Shown here: in pieces, positions 1 through 6,418 of the stretch
Layout: every line of letters starts with the position of its first letter
How positions within the stretch are numbered: position 1 is the stretch's first letter
Assembly (NCBI GenBank): GCA_045540655.1
Contig: JAZQHP010000057.1
Location: forward strand, 1-9,486
Length of the DNA: 9,486 bases
DNA from: RGIG1959 sp045540655
Lineage (GTDB): Bacteria; Bacillota; Clostridia; Oscillospirales; Acutalibacteraceae
Direction of reading: 5' to 3'
Notes under the pieces: model-generated
The model's input: the letters and a program-made list of their open reading frames with translations, nothing else
What the model was told of the DNA's origin: nothing
Databases searched by the model: none
Made by a program: the position numbers and the translations under genes

Positions 1-1017
1 CACAATATCGTGTCCGCGCGTGCCGCAAATGGTGCGCACCACCTCGGTCGGTGCTGTCGTCTCTGCTTCGGCGATTCCCGCCGTGGGCTGTTCGGCAACC
101 ACAGGGAGCATCGGATCGGTCAGAAAGCAGACCGCCGTCACACCGCACAGCGCCAGTGCGATCACCGCCACCCACGCCGCGGGCTTTTTATAGCAAAGCA
201 CCGCGCGGATGCGGGCCTTGACCCCCACCTCGCCGAACGCCAGCGGGCAAAGGGACAGCCGCCGCCGCGGATCACTGCCGTTGATCAGCGCATAGGAATA
301 CGCCGCTTTGCCGCCCTCTCCGAGCGTGCGGATCACGCGTTCATCGCATGCCAGCTCCACATCGCGGCAAAAGAGGATATACGCCACCCACACAAGCGGG
401 TGAAACCAATAGACACACAACAACAAAAAGCCGAGCGCTTTCCACCAGTGATCGCCGTTCTTCATATGTGCGCGTTCGTGCGCCAGCACATACTCGCGCT
501 CCTGCTCATTCAGATACGACGGCAAATACACCCGCGGGCGAAACAGCCCGATGATAAACGCCGTTTCCAGTCCGTCGCAAAGGAACAGCCCGTGCTCGAT
601 CGGCAACGATTCGCGCACGCGGCGACGCACCCACAGATAACTGCCCGCGGCATACGCCAAGCCGACAGCCAGACCGCCGATCCATATCCACGTCGCCACC
701 GTCAGCGGATCCGCCGACGGCGTCGTCACCGCGGGGGCGACCTCCGCGAGCGCTTCGTCCAGCGGTTCAATGCCGCTTTGCACCGTCACTTCCTGCACCT
801 GCGCCGTCGGCGGTGTCACAAACTGTGCCGTCGGGAGCAAGCTAAACGGACTGTGCGGCACAAACGGGCATAGCAACCGCGCCGCCACCAGTGCCCAGAG
901 AAGCAAACACACGCTCTTCGGTACACGTTTAAAAAACAGTCGTAGCACAATGACCGCCACTATCAGAAAGCCCGCCGACAGGCTCATGTCCAGCAAGGTC
1001 AGAAATACCGTGTTCAT
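1..1017 (-). CDS. BlaR1/MecR1-family M56 sensor metalloprotease (3' end cut by window edge)
   Basis: An open frame of 339 codons runs from the ATG at 1017 off the left edge without a stop. Proteins of this family sit in the membrane, sense an external signal and start proteolysis that removes the partner BlaI-type repressor. Visible: hydrophobic segments near residues 12-28, 34-52, 108-128, 194-216 and 280-299; the zinc-protease motif HERAH at 180-184 (HExxH); the downstream family motif ELACDE at 221-226; and the M56 signature-like stretch FIIGLFRPRVYLPS at 154-167. After the last membrane segment the chain turns into a Pro/Thr/Glu-rich linker, so the external sensor domain lies mostly outside the window and its ligand cannot be told. 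The start is supported by AAGGAG 7 nt upstream and by the ATGA overlap with the repressor gene, implying translational coupling. Family assignment is firm; a role in beta-lactam sensing is not shown. Confidence 0.93.
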   Translation of the reverse strand, partial: MNTVFLTLLDMSLSAGFLIVAVIVLRLFFKRVPKSVCLLLWALVAARLLCPFVPHSPFSLLPTAQFVTPPTAQVQEVTVQSGIEPLDEALAEVAPAVTTPSADPLTVATWIWIGGLAVGLAYAAGSYLWVRRRVRESLPIEHGLFLCDGLETAFIIGLFRPRVYLPSYLNEQEREYVLAHERAHMKNGDHWWKALGFLLLCVYWFHPLVWVAYILFCRDVELACDERVIRTLGEGGKAAYSYALINGSDPRRRLSLCPLAFGEVGVKARIRAVLCYKKPAAWVAVIALALCGVTAVCFLTDPMLPVVAEQPTAGIAEAETTAPTEVVRTICGTRGHDIV

Positions 1018-1382
1018 GCTTGTTCTCCTTCATGCTCGGCAACCAGGCGACGAAGCTCCTCCACTTCCTCTTGTGTCAACGCCTTGCGGGAGGTGAACGC
1101 CGCCAGAAACGCCGGAAGCGACCCATGGAAGCTCCGCTCCACATACGCCTCACTCTGGCGCGCATAAAACTCTTCTCGCGTCAGAACAACCGTGACCGTT
1201 CCGCCTTTATAATCGAACATACCTTTTTCGCACAGGCGGCGAAGCACCGTATACGTCGTGGACTTCTTCCAACTCAGTTCCTGTTCGCACAGCGCCACCA
1301 GATCATTCGTTGTCAGCGGTGCATGCGCCCACACCAGATCGGCAAAGCGTGCTTCCACCACTCCGAGTTGATATTCACTCAT
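1014..1382 (-). CDS. BlaI/MecI/CopY-family winged-helix repressor
   Basis: This encodes a 122-residue protein, the usual length for the Penicillinase_R (PF03965) family: dimeric DNA-binding repressors that are inactivated when a partner M56 protease is triggered. The N-terminal winged helix covers about residues 1-75; the recognition-helix region WKKSTTYTVLRRLCEKG (38-54) closely fits the family pattern W-K-x-S-T-x-x-x-x-L-x-R-L-x-x-K-G. The C-terminal helices (about 76-120, with LTQEEVEELRRLV) would form the dimer. The start at 1382 is chosen because it gives the family N-terminus (MSEYQLGVVEARF) and has GAGGGG 6 nt upstream; the frame stays open upstream to 1526, but that part overlaps the preceding gene and has no family resemblance. 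The residue pair at the position where staphylococcal MecI/BlaI is cut (Asn-Phe) reads A95-F96 here. Its 3' end overlaps the protease gene by 4 nt. Target genes are unknown. Confidence 0.93.
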   Translation of the reverse strand: MSEYQLGVVEARFADLVWAHAPLTTNDLVALCEQELSWKKSTTYTVLRRLCEKGMFDYKGGTVTVVLTREEFYARQSEAYVERSFHGSLPAFLAAFTSRKALTQEEVEELRRLVAEHEGEQA

Positions 1383-1422
1383 AGGAATCCCCTCTTTCCA
1401 TTCAACAAGCTCCGCGGACATC

Positions 1423-1439
1423 GACGGTTGCCGACCGTC
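1423..1439. repeat. Perfect 6-bp dyad in the gap before the repressor gene
   Basis: GACGGT-TGCCG-ACCGTC lies in the 82-nt gap between the LRR gene stop and the repressor start. It has no following T-run, so it is not an intrinsic terminator. On the minus strand it partly overlaps a TTGACG hexamer, but no acceptable -10 stands 16-18 nt further on. BlaI-type operons are usually autoregulated, so this dyad is a candidate operator, although it does not resemble the TACA-N2-TGTA type of staphylococcal operator. Confidence 0.35.
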
Positions 1440-1464
1440 AACACCCCCCGCCGCATGCGCGCCG

Positions 1465-3672
1465 TCAACCGCCGGACACAATGCGATAAAGCATAAAGGC
1501 ATCCAACATATCAATGACGTTGTCATGGTTCATATCGGCGACCTCCTGTTGCGCCTCGTCCAAGGTCACGCCGATGGAAACCGCCGTATACAACGTGAAC
1601 GCATCGCTCATATCCAGCTCACCGTCGCAGCCGACATCGCCCGTCAAAGGCTCGTCCACGGCATAATTATAATGAATCACGGCATTCAGAAGCGGTTCGT
1701 TATACTCACCGATTGTCATCGCCTGCCATTGCTCCTCGGTGCCGGGATAATACACATCCTTCAAGGACGTACAACCGGCAAATGCCGCATACGGAATCTC
1801 CTCCAGACCGCTCGACAAGGTCACACTCACAAGACCGGTGCAATGGAGAAACGCCATCTCCCCTATGCTTATCACACTATTCGGAATCTCCACACTCGTC
1901 AGCCGGTTGCATTGTGAAAATGCGCAGTCTCCGATGGTTTTGACACCTCTCGGAATGGATATACTCTCCAAAGAAACACAATACTCAAATGCACGCTCAA
2001 CAATCGTTTTGGTGTAAGCACGAACGGTACACGATGTGCCCACATCGTCGTTCGTCGCCACCAGATGATGGTCAATGTACAGCACACCGTTTTCCCAGTT
2101 GGTTACATCATTAAAATAGGCGGTATTCTCAAACGCTTCATGACCAACGGACAATACACTGTCAGGAATCGTTATGTCGGACAGATTCGTGCAGTCGGAG
2201 AACGCCCACACGCCGATCGATTTTACGCCATACGGAATCGTCACACTTTCGATACCACTGCAATCCACGAACGCGCCTTGTCCGATCGTGGTCACACGCA
2301 TTCCGAACGTTACATCCTTCAAGCCTGTACATGCGCAAAACGCGTAATCGCCGACCACGGTCACTTTGTCGGGAATCACGACGCTTTCCGGCAACGGGCA
2401 ATATTCAAACGCCCCGTAACCGATGGTAACCAGATTATCGGGCAACGTGATCGTCTCTATGTTCTCGCAATACGCAAACGCAAAGTCCTCAATCGTCGTC
2501 ACGCTATCCGGGATGGGCATCTCCTTCAGAGAGGAACGCCCGAAAAACGCGCCTTCACCAATGGTGACCACTCCGTCCGGGATCTCCCCGGTGTTGCATC
2601 CGATCACCAACGTTTGACTATCGGTTTCGATCAGGCAATTGCCTTCACAAACATACGTCGTGTTGTTCTCATCAACCGTCACCTTTGCTAAACGTTTGCA
2701 ATCGGAAAATGCCGAGGCTCCTATGGCATTCACATGGCGCGGAATACATACTTCTTCTAAGCTTTCACAACCGTAAAACGCCATACTTCCGATGGCCACC
2801 AAGCCATCCGGCATCATCACCTTCTCCAGGCCTGTACAATCGCGAAACGCATCGTCGCCGATGACCGTGACACCGCTCGGAATCTCTATATCCGTAAGAG
2901 CGGTGCACCCATAAAACGCCATGGTCGGGATCGCTTTCAGACCGTTACCAAGGTTCACACTGCTGAGATTACTGCATTTTCTGAACGCGCAACTCCCCAG
3001 CGAGATCACGCTGTCCGGAATCACGATGCCGCTAAGGTTGGTGTTCTTGTAAAACGCATATTCGGCAATCGTTTTAACGTCGTCGCGAACCGTGACATTG
3101 CCGCCAAGCGTCCATCGGGCGCTAATCAGATGATTGCCGACATATAAAATATCATCCGTCCAATTGGCGTCGTTGTTATAGTATGCCGTGCAATCAAGCA
3201 CATTACTGCCGATGGACGTCACGCTGTCGGGAATGGTGATCGCGGACAATTGCGTACACGATTCAAACGCAGCCGTTTCAATCACCCGTACACTACCCGG
3301 AATCGTAACACTCGTCAGAGAGGTGCAATTCTGAAATGCACGCTCGCCGATATATGTCACGGTGTTCGGAATGATAACCGTTTGCATCTTCTCGTAACCG
3401 CTAAACGCCCATCCGCCGATTTCCGTCACGGGATAGCCGTCCAAATCCCCCGGAATGATCGGGTTTACAGCCGAACCGCTGTATCCGACCACGGTTGCAC
3501 AACCGTCCGCAACCGTAAACTCAAAATCACCTTCCGACAGCGCAAAGGCAACCGGAAAACTGCCGAAAAAGAGCGTGCAAAGCAACGCCGCACAGGCAAC
3601 AACGCCCATGACCTTTTTCAGTCCGCTGCCATGGCCGTGCCGCATCAACGAACGCCATAATAATCCACTCAT
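1465..3672 (-). CDS. Secreted BspA-type leucine-rich-repeat protein with C-terminal type I dockerin
   Basis: 735 residues. The N-terminus has basic residues (R7, R11, K19, K20) followed by a hydrophobic core about 21-44, ending in FPVAFA, as in a signal peptide. Residues about 78-640 hold some 20 BspA/TpLRR repeats (LRR_5, PF13306) of the form AF-x-x-C-x-x-L-x-x-V-x-I-P-x-x-V-x-x-I-G. The array closes with the usual cap (YYPGTEEQWQAMTIG, then LLNAVIHYN). Two similar insertions, TAYYNNDANW (162-171) and TAYFNDVTNW (517-526), interrupt it, and a third, less similar one lies about 330-365. Residues 676-735 are a dockerin with two calcium loops, D679-D690 and D713-D724; the first has Gly681 where Asn or Asp is normal. 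BspA-type LRRs serve binding or adhesion in other bacteria and dockerins attach proteins to cohesin-bearing scaffolds, so this is probably a non-catalytic binding subunit on the cell surface. No cell-wall anchor is seen. The start has GAGGGGG 8 nt upstream; Met10 and Met22 are less likely starts. It is followed without a terminator by the repressor gene. Confidence 0.93.
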   Translation of the reverse strand: MSGLLWRSLMRHGHGSGLKKVMGVVACAALLCTLFFGSFPVAFALSEGDFEFTVADGCATVVGYSGSAVNPIIPGDLDGYPVTEIGGWAFSGYEKMQTVIIPNTVTYIGERAFQNCTSLTSVTIPGSVRVIETAAFESCTQLSAITIPDSVTSIGSNVLDCTAYYNNDANWTDDILYVGNHLISARWTLGGNVTVRDDVKTIAEYAFYKNTNLSGIVIPDSVISLGSCAFRKCSNLSSVNLGNGLKAIPTMAFYGCTALTDIEIPSGVTVIGDDAFRDCTGLEKVMMPDGLVAIGSMAFYGCESLEEVCIPRHVNAIGASAFSDCKRLAKVTVDENNTTYVCEGNCLIETDSQTLVIGCNTGEIPDGVVTIGEGAFFGRSSLKEMPIPDSVTTIEDFAFAYCENIETITLPDNLVTIGYGAFEYCPLPESVVIPDKVTVVGDYAFCACTGLKDVTFGMRVTTIGQGAFVDCSGIESVTIPYGVKSIGVWAFSDCTNLSDITIPDSVLSVGHEAFENTAYFNDVTNWENGVLYIDHHLVATNDDVGTSCTVRAYTKTIVERAFEYCVSLESISIPRGVKTIGDCAFSQCNRLTSVEIPNSVISIGEMAFLHCTGLVSVTLSSGLEEIPYAAFAGCTSLKDVYYPGTEEQWQAMTIGEYNEPLLNAVIHYNYAVDEPLTGDVGCDGELDMSDAFTLYTAVSIGVTLDEAQQEVADMNHDNVIDMLDAFMLYRIVSGG

Positions 3673-3680
3673 AAAGACAT

Positions 3681-3687
3681 CCCCCTC
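3681..3687 (-). promoter_or_regulatory. Ribosome binding site of the LRR-dockerin gene
   Basis: GAGGGGG on the minus strand, 8 nt before the ATG at 3672. It decides for this start over the in-frame Met10 and Met22, neither of which is needed to give a signal peptide. Confidence 0.75.
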
Positions 3688-3709
3688 ATTCGGTGAAATT
3701 GATTACACT

Positions 3710-3734
3710 TATATTTTACTATGCGTAAAATATA
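3710..3734. repeat. 10-bp perfect dyad covering the -10 of the LRR promoter
   Basis: TATATTTTAC-TATGC-GTAAAATATA is an exact dyad with a 5-nt centre that includes the whole -10 hexamer and most of the spacer. Its position is typical of a repressor operator that blocks RNA polymerase. The core TAC-N5-GTA recalls the TAC-N4-GTA core of BlaI/MecI operators but is one base longer at the centre, so it is not a match to the known consensus. An AT-rich dyad can arise by chance, but 10 perfect pairs make this unlikely. Confidence 0.55.
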
Positions 3735-3741
3735 TTGTCAA
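3713..3741 (-). promoter_or_regulatory. Sigma-A promoter of the LRR-dockerin gene
   Basis: On the minus strand, the -35 is TTGACA (3736-3741, exact consensus), the spacer is 17 nt and the -10 is TAAAAT (3713-3718, one mismatch to TATAAT). Transcription should start near 3705, giving a leader of about 33 nt. The whole promoter lies between and inside inverted repeats, so it is probably controlled by one or more repressors. Confidence 0.88.
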
Positions 3742-3765
3742 TACAAATTTCACCGTAGGTGTAGC

Positions 3766-3785
3766 ATACAATCCGCGCATTGTAT
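3766..3785. repeat. 7-bp perfect inverted repeat upstream of the LRR promoter
   Basis: ATACAAT-CCGCGC-ATTGTAT lies about 25 bp upstream of the -35, between the promoter and the terminator of the preceding gene. It could be a further regulator site; there is no direct support for a role. Confidence 0.35.
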
Positions 3786-3795
3786 CAAAAGAGAA

Positions 3796-3827
3796 AAAGA
3801 TCCGTTACCGATTGGCAACGGATCTTT
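3796..3827 (-). terminator. Intrinsic terminator of the GLUG/Ig/dockerin gene
   Basis: An 11-bp perfect stem (3796-3806 with 3817-3827; AAAGATCCGTT on one arm) with a 10-nt loop is followed on the minus strand by TTTTT-type sequence (complement of AAAAA at 3794-3798, partly in the stem). It begins 12 nt after the stop codon. It separates this transcript from the LRR gene. A weaker T-rich run on the other side could give some termination on the plus strand. Confidence 0.9.
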
Positions 3828-3839
3828 ATTATTGTGTGA

Positions 3840-6275
3840 TTATTCACCCGAAGCGATGCGGAACACCGCAAATGCATCCAGCATATCAACGATGCCGTCA
3901 CTGTTCATATCGCCGAACAAAGCCACCCCTTCGGAAACGGTGCCACCGGATGCCGCTGCAAAAACGGCGAACGCATCTATCATGTCAATGATGCCGTCTT
4001 TGTTGGTGTCGCCCAGAAGCGCCGCAGAAACGGTAATATCAAACGAAACCGACTTGGCAAGGTAGGTCAGCGTGATGGTGTAGGTGCCTTCACCCATATC
4101 CGCGGTGTAGCCTTCAACGGTATAGCCGTTTGTAATTGCGATTTCTCGACCGTCATTAAAGCACGCCATCAATTCCATACCCGTCAGGTCGAGTTCCTCA
4201 CCCTCCAGATAAGCGGTCTTTGTCGGTGTCGCTCTCAACACCAGATTGGTGTATTGCAGCGGCACAACCTTCGTTTGGAAGGTTGTGGTGAAACCACTGT
4301 AGGTCACGGTGAGTGTTTGGTCACCGAGCGTTTTGATGTCGCCGCCGCTGATCATCGACTCGGTGATGTCCACATAACCGGTTTTGCCGTTCTCATAGGT
4401 CACCAGCAATGTCGCGCCGTCGACAACAAACGTAGTATTTTGCACCTGTTCAGTACGAGTCGGCAAAGCTCCCATCTCGATCGCGGTCACCTGCAACACG
4501 CCCGCCACTTTCACTTCGAACGAAGCGGTGACGCCTTGGAAGTCAACAGTAACGGTGTAGGTGCCGGGATAGGGTTCATAGCCCGATGCTTGGTAACCAC
4601 CGCTCACCACTTCCTCGCGTCCGTCGGTAAAGCGAGCAATCAGTTCCATGCCCGTCAGGTCAAGCTCGTCGCCGCGGTTGTAGGTCAACTTAGTTGGCGG
4701 TGTTTTCAGCGTCAGTTCTTCGCACTGCCCGTAAATAACATCCATGGTGAACATGATGGTAAAGCCTTCGTAACTCACGGTGAAGATATAAGTGCCGACC
4801 GAGCCGCCTTCGATATTGGTGATCATATCGGCGGTCAGCGGAACGGTGCGCGTTTCGCCGGTTTCATAGGTCACAAGCACGGTCGCGCCCGTGTAGTCGA
4901 ACACCGTGTTTTGCACGAACGTGGAATCATCGGGCATCGTGGCGATGGAAATACCCGTAATGGCGGGGCGTTCCACCACCGTCACGACCAGCGGGATCTC
5001 CTGTCCGCCGTGCGCCACGGTCAAGCTCTGCTCACCGACGGTTTTGGGGTCGAAGCCCGTCACCGCGGCATCGGCCAGCGGCATCGTTTCGTTGTCGCCG
5101 TTGGCGTATATAATCCAAAGAATACCACCCGTCAGATCGAGTTCTTCGTCCGTCCAATACGTCGTCTTGGTCGGCGGCACGGCAATCACCAACGATTCCA
5201 CGCGACGCGTGAGATTCATCGTGTTACTGCGCAGCTGCGGATACGGATAGTTCAGTGTGGTGTCCATCATCCATGTAGTGGAAAAATCAAAACCGGCATA
5301 CTTGGATTGATCAAGCAGTTGTTCTTCGGTCAGCTTTGTGCCGTTGATGTATTTTGCACAATCGGCTTTATAATAGCAGGCGCTGATACCATTGGCGCTG
5401 TATCCTATCGAACTATACGCCTTTCCGAGATTATAGCAGCAGCTAATGGTGCTGTAATATCCACTAGAGGAGTAATTATAAATATGAAACGCAATGCCTG
5501 CGGATCCGCCAAAATACGTGCCCGAAAGCCACGCGAGAGAAGCCGTAATATCGCCGGTGTTATAGCAATTATTAATGGCGGTGGAATATTCAGAACGCCC
5601 CGCAATACCGCCGGCATAGGTATAATGAGAATCGGAAGATGCGGTTGCGCTGATCGTTCCGGTGTTATAGCATTTGTCTATCGCGCTTTGGGGCGCACCG
5701 CCACGATTACCGAGTTTACCGACAATGCCCCCAATCATAGCTTGTTGGCCGGCCGTACTCGTTGTACGATGGCTGGTACCGATAATATCGCCGGTGTTAT
5801 AGCAGTTGGTAACAGTCCCGCCATAGTCAACCAAACCTGCGATAAACCCGACATAAGGATAGCCGCCGGTCACCTCAATGCGCCCATCGCGCATGCCGAG
5901 ATTTTTCACCGTTCCGCCCTTGATGTATGAAAAAAGGCCAAGATTCGCGCTGTAATCTGTACTGTATAAGGTTTTCTTTATACACAAGCCGATAATGGCG
6001 TGCCCATTGCCGTCCAACACGCCCGTGAAGGTGCCGATGGGCGACCAACCGGCTCCGCCGGCGGTGTATTCGGTCAGGTCAATGTCATTCGTCAGAATGT
6101 AGTTACCCGCGAGGTTATTACGAATGTCGCTGAGTTCTTGCGGGGTGGAAATTTCGATCCATTCGGTCGCCGCCTCCGCGGACAGCATACCACCGAATGC
6201 GATGGTCGGCACTGCTGCCGCCACCACCATCAGCGCCAGCAAGCCGGCCGCCAGTCGTTTAAAAATCAGGTTCAT
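3840..6275 (-). CDS. Secreted GLUG-repeat, multi-Ig protein with C-terminal type I dockerin
   Basis: 811 residues. Residues 1-36 form a signal peptide (K6, R7, hydrophobic 8-27, likely cleavage after AEA at 34-36). After a lead-in with DGNGHAIIGL, residues about 110-310 hold five copies of a GLUG-like (PF07581) unit ending in CYNTGDI or a variant (near 158, 202, 237, 280, 300), mixed with GGIVGK/AGGIAG strands. The stretch TEEQLLDQSKYAGFDFSTTW (316-335) is the usual tail of such arrays. Five Ig-like modules of the Big_3 type (PF07523) follow at about 359-434, 438-513, 518-589, 594-670 and 674-749. Residues 754-811 are a dockerin with canonical calcium loops D756-D767 and D789-D800. No catalytic domain is recognisable, so a surface-binding or structural cellulosome-like subunit is inferred. 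AAAGGAG stands 8 nt before the start; it has its own promoter and terminator, so it is a single-gene unit. Confidence 0.92.
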   Translation of the reverse strand: MNLIFKRLAAGLLALMVVAAAVPTIAFGGMLSAEAATEWIEISTPQELSDIRNNLAGNYILTNDIDLTEYTAGGAGWSPIGTFTGVLDGNGHAIIGLCIKKTLYSTDYSANLGLFSYIKGGTVKNLGMRDGRIEVTGGYPYVGFIAGLVDYGGTVTNCYNTGDIIGTSHRTTSTAGQQAMIGGIVGKLGNRGGAPQSAIDKCYNTGTISATASSDSHYTYAGGIAGRSEYSTAINNCYNTGDITASLAWLSGTYFGGSAGIAFHIYNYSSSGYYSTISCCYNLGKAYSSIGYSANGISACYYKADCAKYINGTKLTEEQLLDQSKYAGFDFSTTWMMDTTLNYPYPQLRSNTMNLTRRVESLVIAVPPTKTTYWTDEELDLTGGILWIIYANGDNETMPLADAAVTGFDPKTVGEQSLTVAHGGQEIPLVVTVVERPAITGISIATMPDDSTFVQNTVFDYTGATVLVTYETGETRTVPLTADMITNIEGGSVGTYIFTVSYEGFTIMFTMDVIYGQCEELTLKTPPTKLTYNRGDELDLTGMELIARFTDGREEVVSGGYQASGYEPYPGTYTVTVDFQGVTASFEVKVAGVLQVTAIEMGALPTRTEQVQNTTFVVDGATLLVTYENGKTGYVDITESMISGGDIKTLGDQTLTVTYSGFTTTFQTKVVPLQYTNLVLRATPTKTAYLEGEELDLTGMELMACFNDGREIAITNGYTVEGYTADMGEGTYTITLTYLAKSVSFDITVSAALLGDTNKDGIIDMIDAFAVFAAASGGTVSEGVALFGDMNSDGIVDMLDAFAVFRIASGE

Positions 6276-6283
6276 AATAAATG

Positions 6284-6290
6284 CTCCTTT
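6284..6290 (-). promoter_or_regulatory. Ribosome binding site of the GLUG/Ig/dockerin gene
   Basis: AAAGGAG on the minus strand, 8 nt before the ATG at 6275, a near-perfect Shine-Dalgarno match at ideal spacing. Confidence 0.85.
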
Positions 6291-6311
6291 CGATTAAGGA
6301 CTATGGCGATT

Positions 6312-6340
6312 ATTATACGGCAATAAGAAGGATTTGTCAA
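6312..6340 (-). promoter_or_regulatory. Exact-consensus sigma-A promoter of the GLUG/Ig/dockerin gene
   Basis: On the minus strand TTGACA (6335-6340) and TATAAT (6312-6317) are separated by exactly 17 nt, a full match to the housekeeping consensus. The expected start is near 6305, giving a leader of about 30 nt. No long dyad covers it, unlike the LRR promoter, which suggests strong and perhaps constitutive expression. Confidence 0.93.
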
Positions 6341-6376
6341 TCACTCCGACCGTGTTGCGCGAAACAACATCATCGC

Positions 6377-6395
6377 GGGCAGCATACGACTGCCC
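6377..6395. repeat. Hairpin GGGCAG-N7-CTGCCC
   Basis: A perfect 6-bp stem with a 7-nt loop. Size and the TTCGATT at 6409-6415 give a faint tRNA look, but the loop lacks the U at position 33 and no acceptor stem is present. Confidence 0.6.
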
Positions 6396-6418
6396 CCATC
6401 CGAGACCCGTTCGATTCC

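Larger units (their letters stand above)
3691..3755. repeat. 10-bp perfect inverted repeat flanking the LRR promoter
   Basis: CGGTGAAATT (3691-3700) and its exact reverse complement AATTTCACCG (3746-3755) bracket the promoter. One arm ends 4 bp upstream of the -35; the other lies in the leader just before the ribosome binding site. The arms are about 55 bp apart centre to centre, close to five helical turns, so they could be paired half-sites of a looping regulator. A hairpin role is less likely, because one arm lies upstream of the predicted transcript. Confidence 0.6.

Noticed and set aside
10..873. Open frame on the plus strand opposite the M56 protease gene
   Set aside because: Low-complexity Arg/His-rich product, fully antisense to a gene with an HExxH motif and membrane segments.
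1423..1439. Terminator between the LRR gene and the repressor gene
   Set aside because: The 6-bp dyad is not followed by a T-run on the minus strand, so it does not fit an intrinsic terminator.
1383..1526. In-frame N-terminal extension of the repressor to an ATG at 1526
   Set aside because: It would overlap the dockerin end by 62 bases, adds 48 residues without family resemblance, and the start at 1382 has a good ribosome binding site and the typical length.
1465..3672. Possible CRISPR or DNA tandem repeat because of the many similar units
   Set aside because: The similarity is at protein level (BspA-type LRRs of roughly 23 residues) with diverged DNA; there are no identical repeats with unique spacers.
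4254..5930. A 558-codon open frame on the plus strand
   Set aside because: It lies wholly opposite the GLUG/Ig/dockerin gene, which has a signal peptide, clear domains, promoter, ribosome binding site and terminator. The plus-strand product is His/Arg-rich with no family look.
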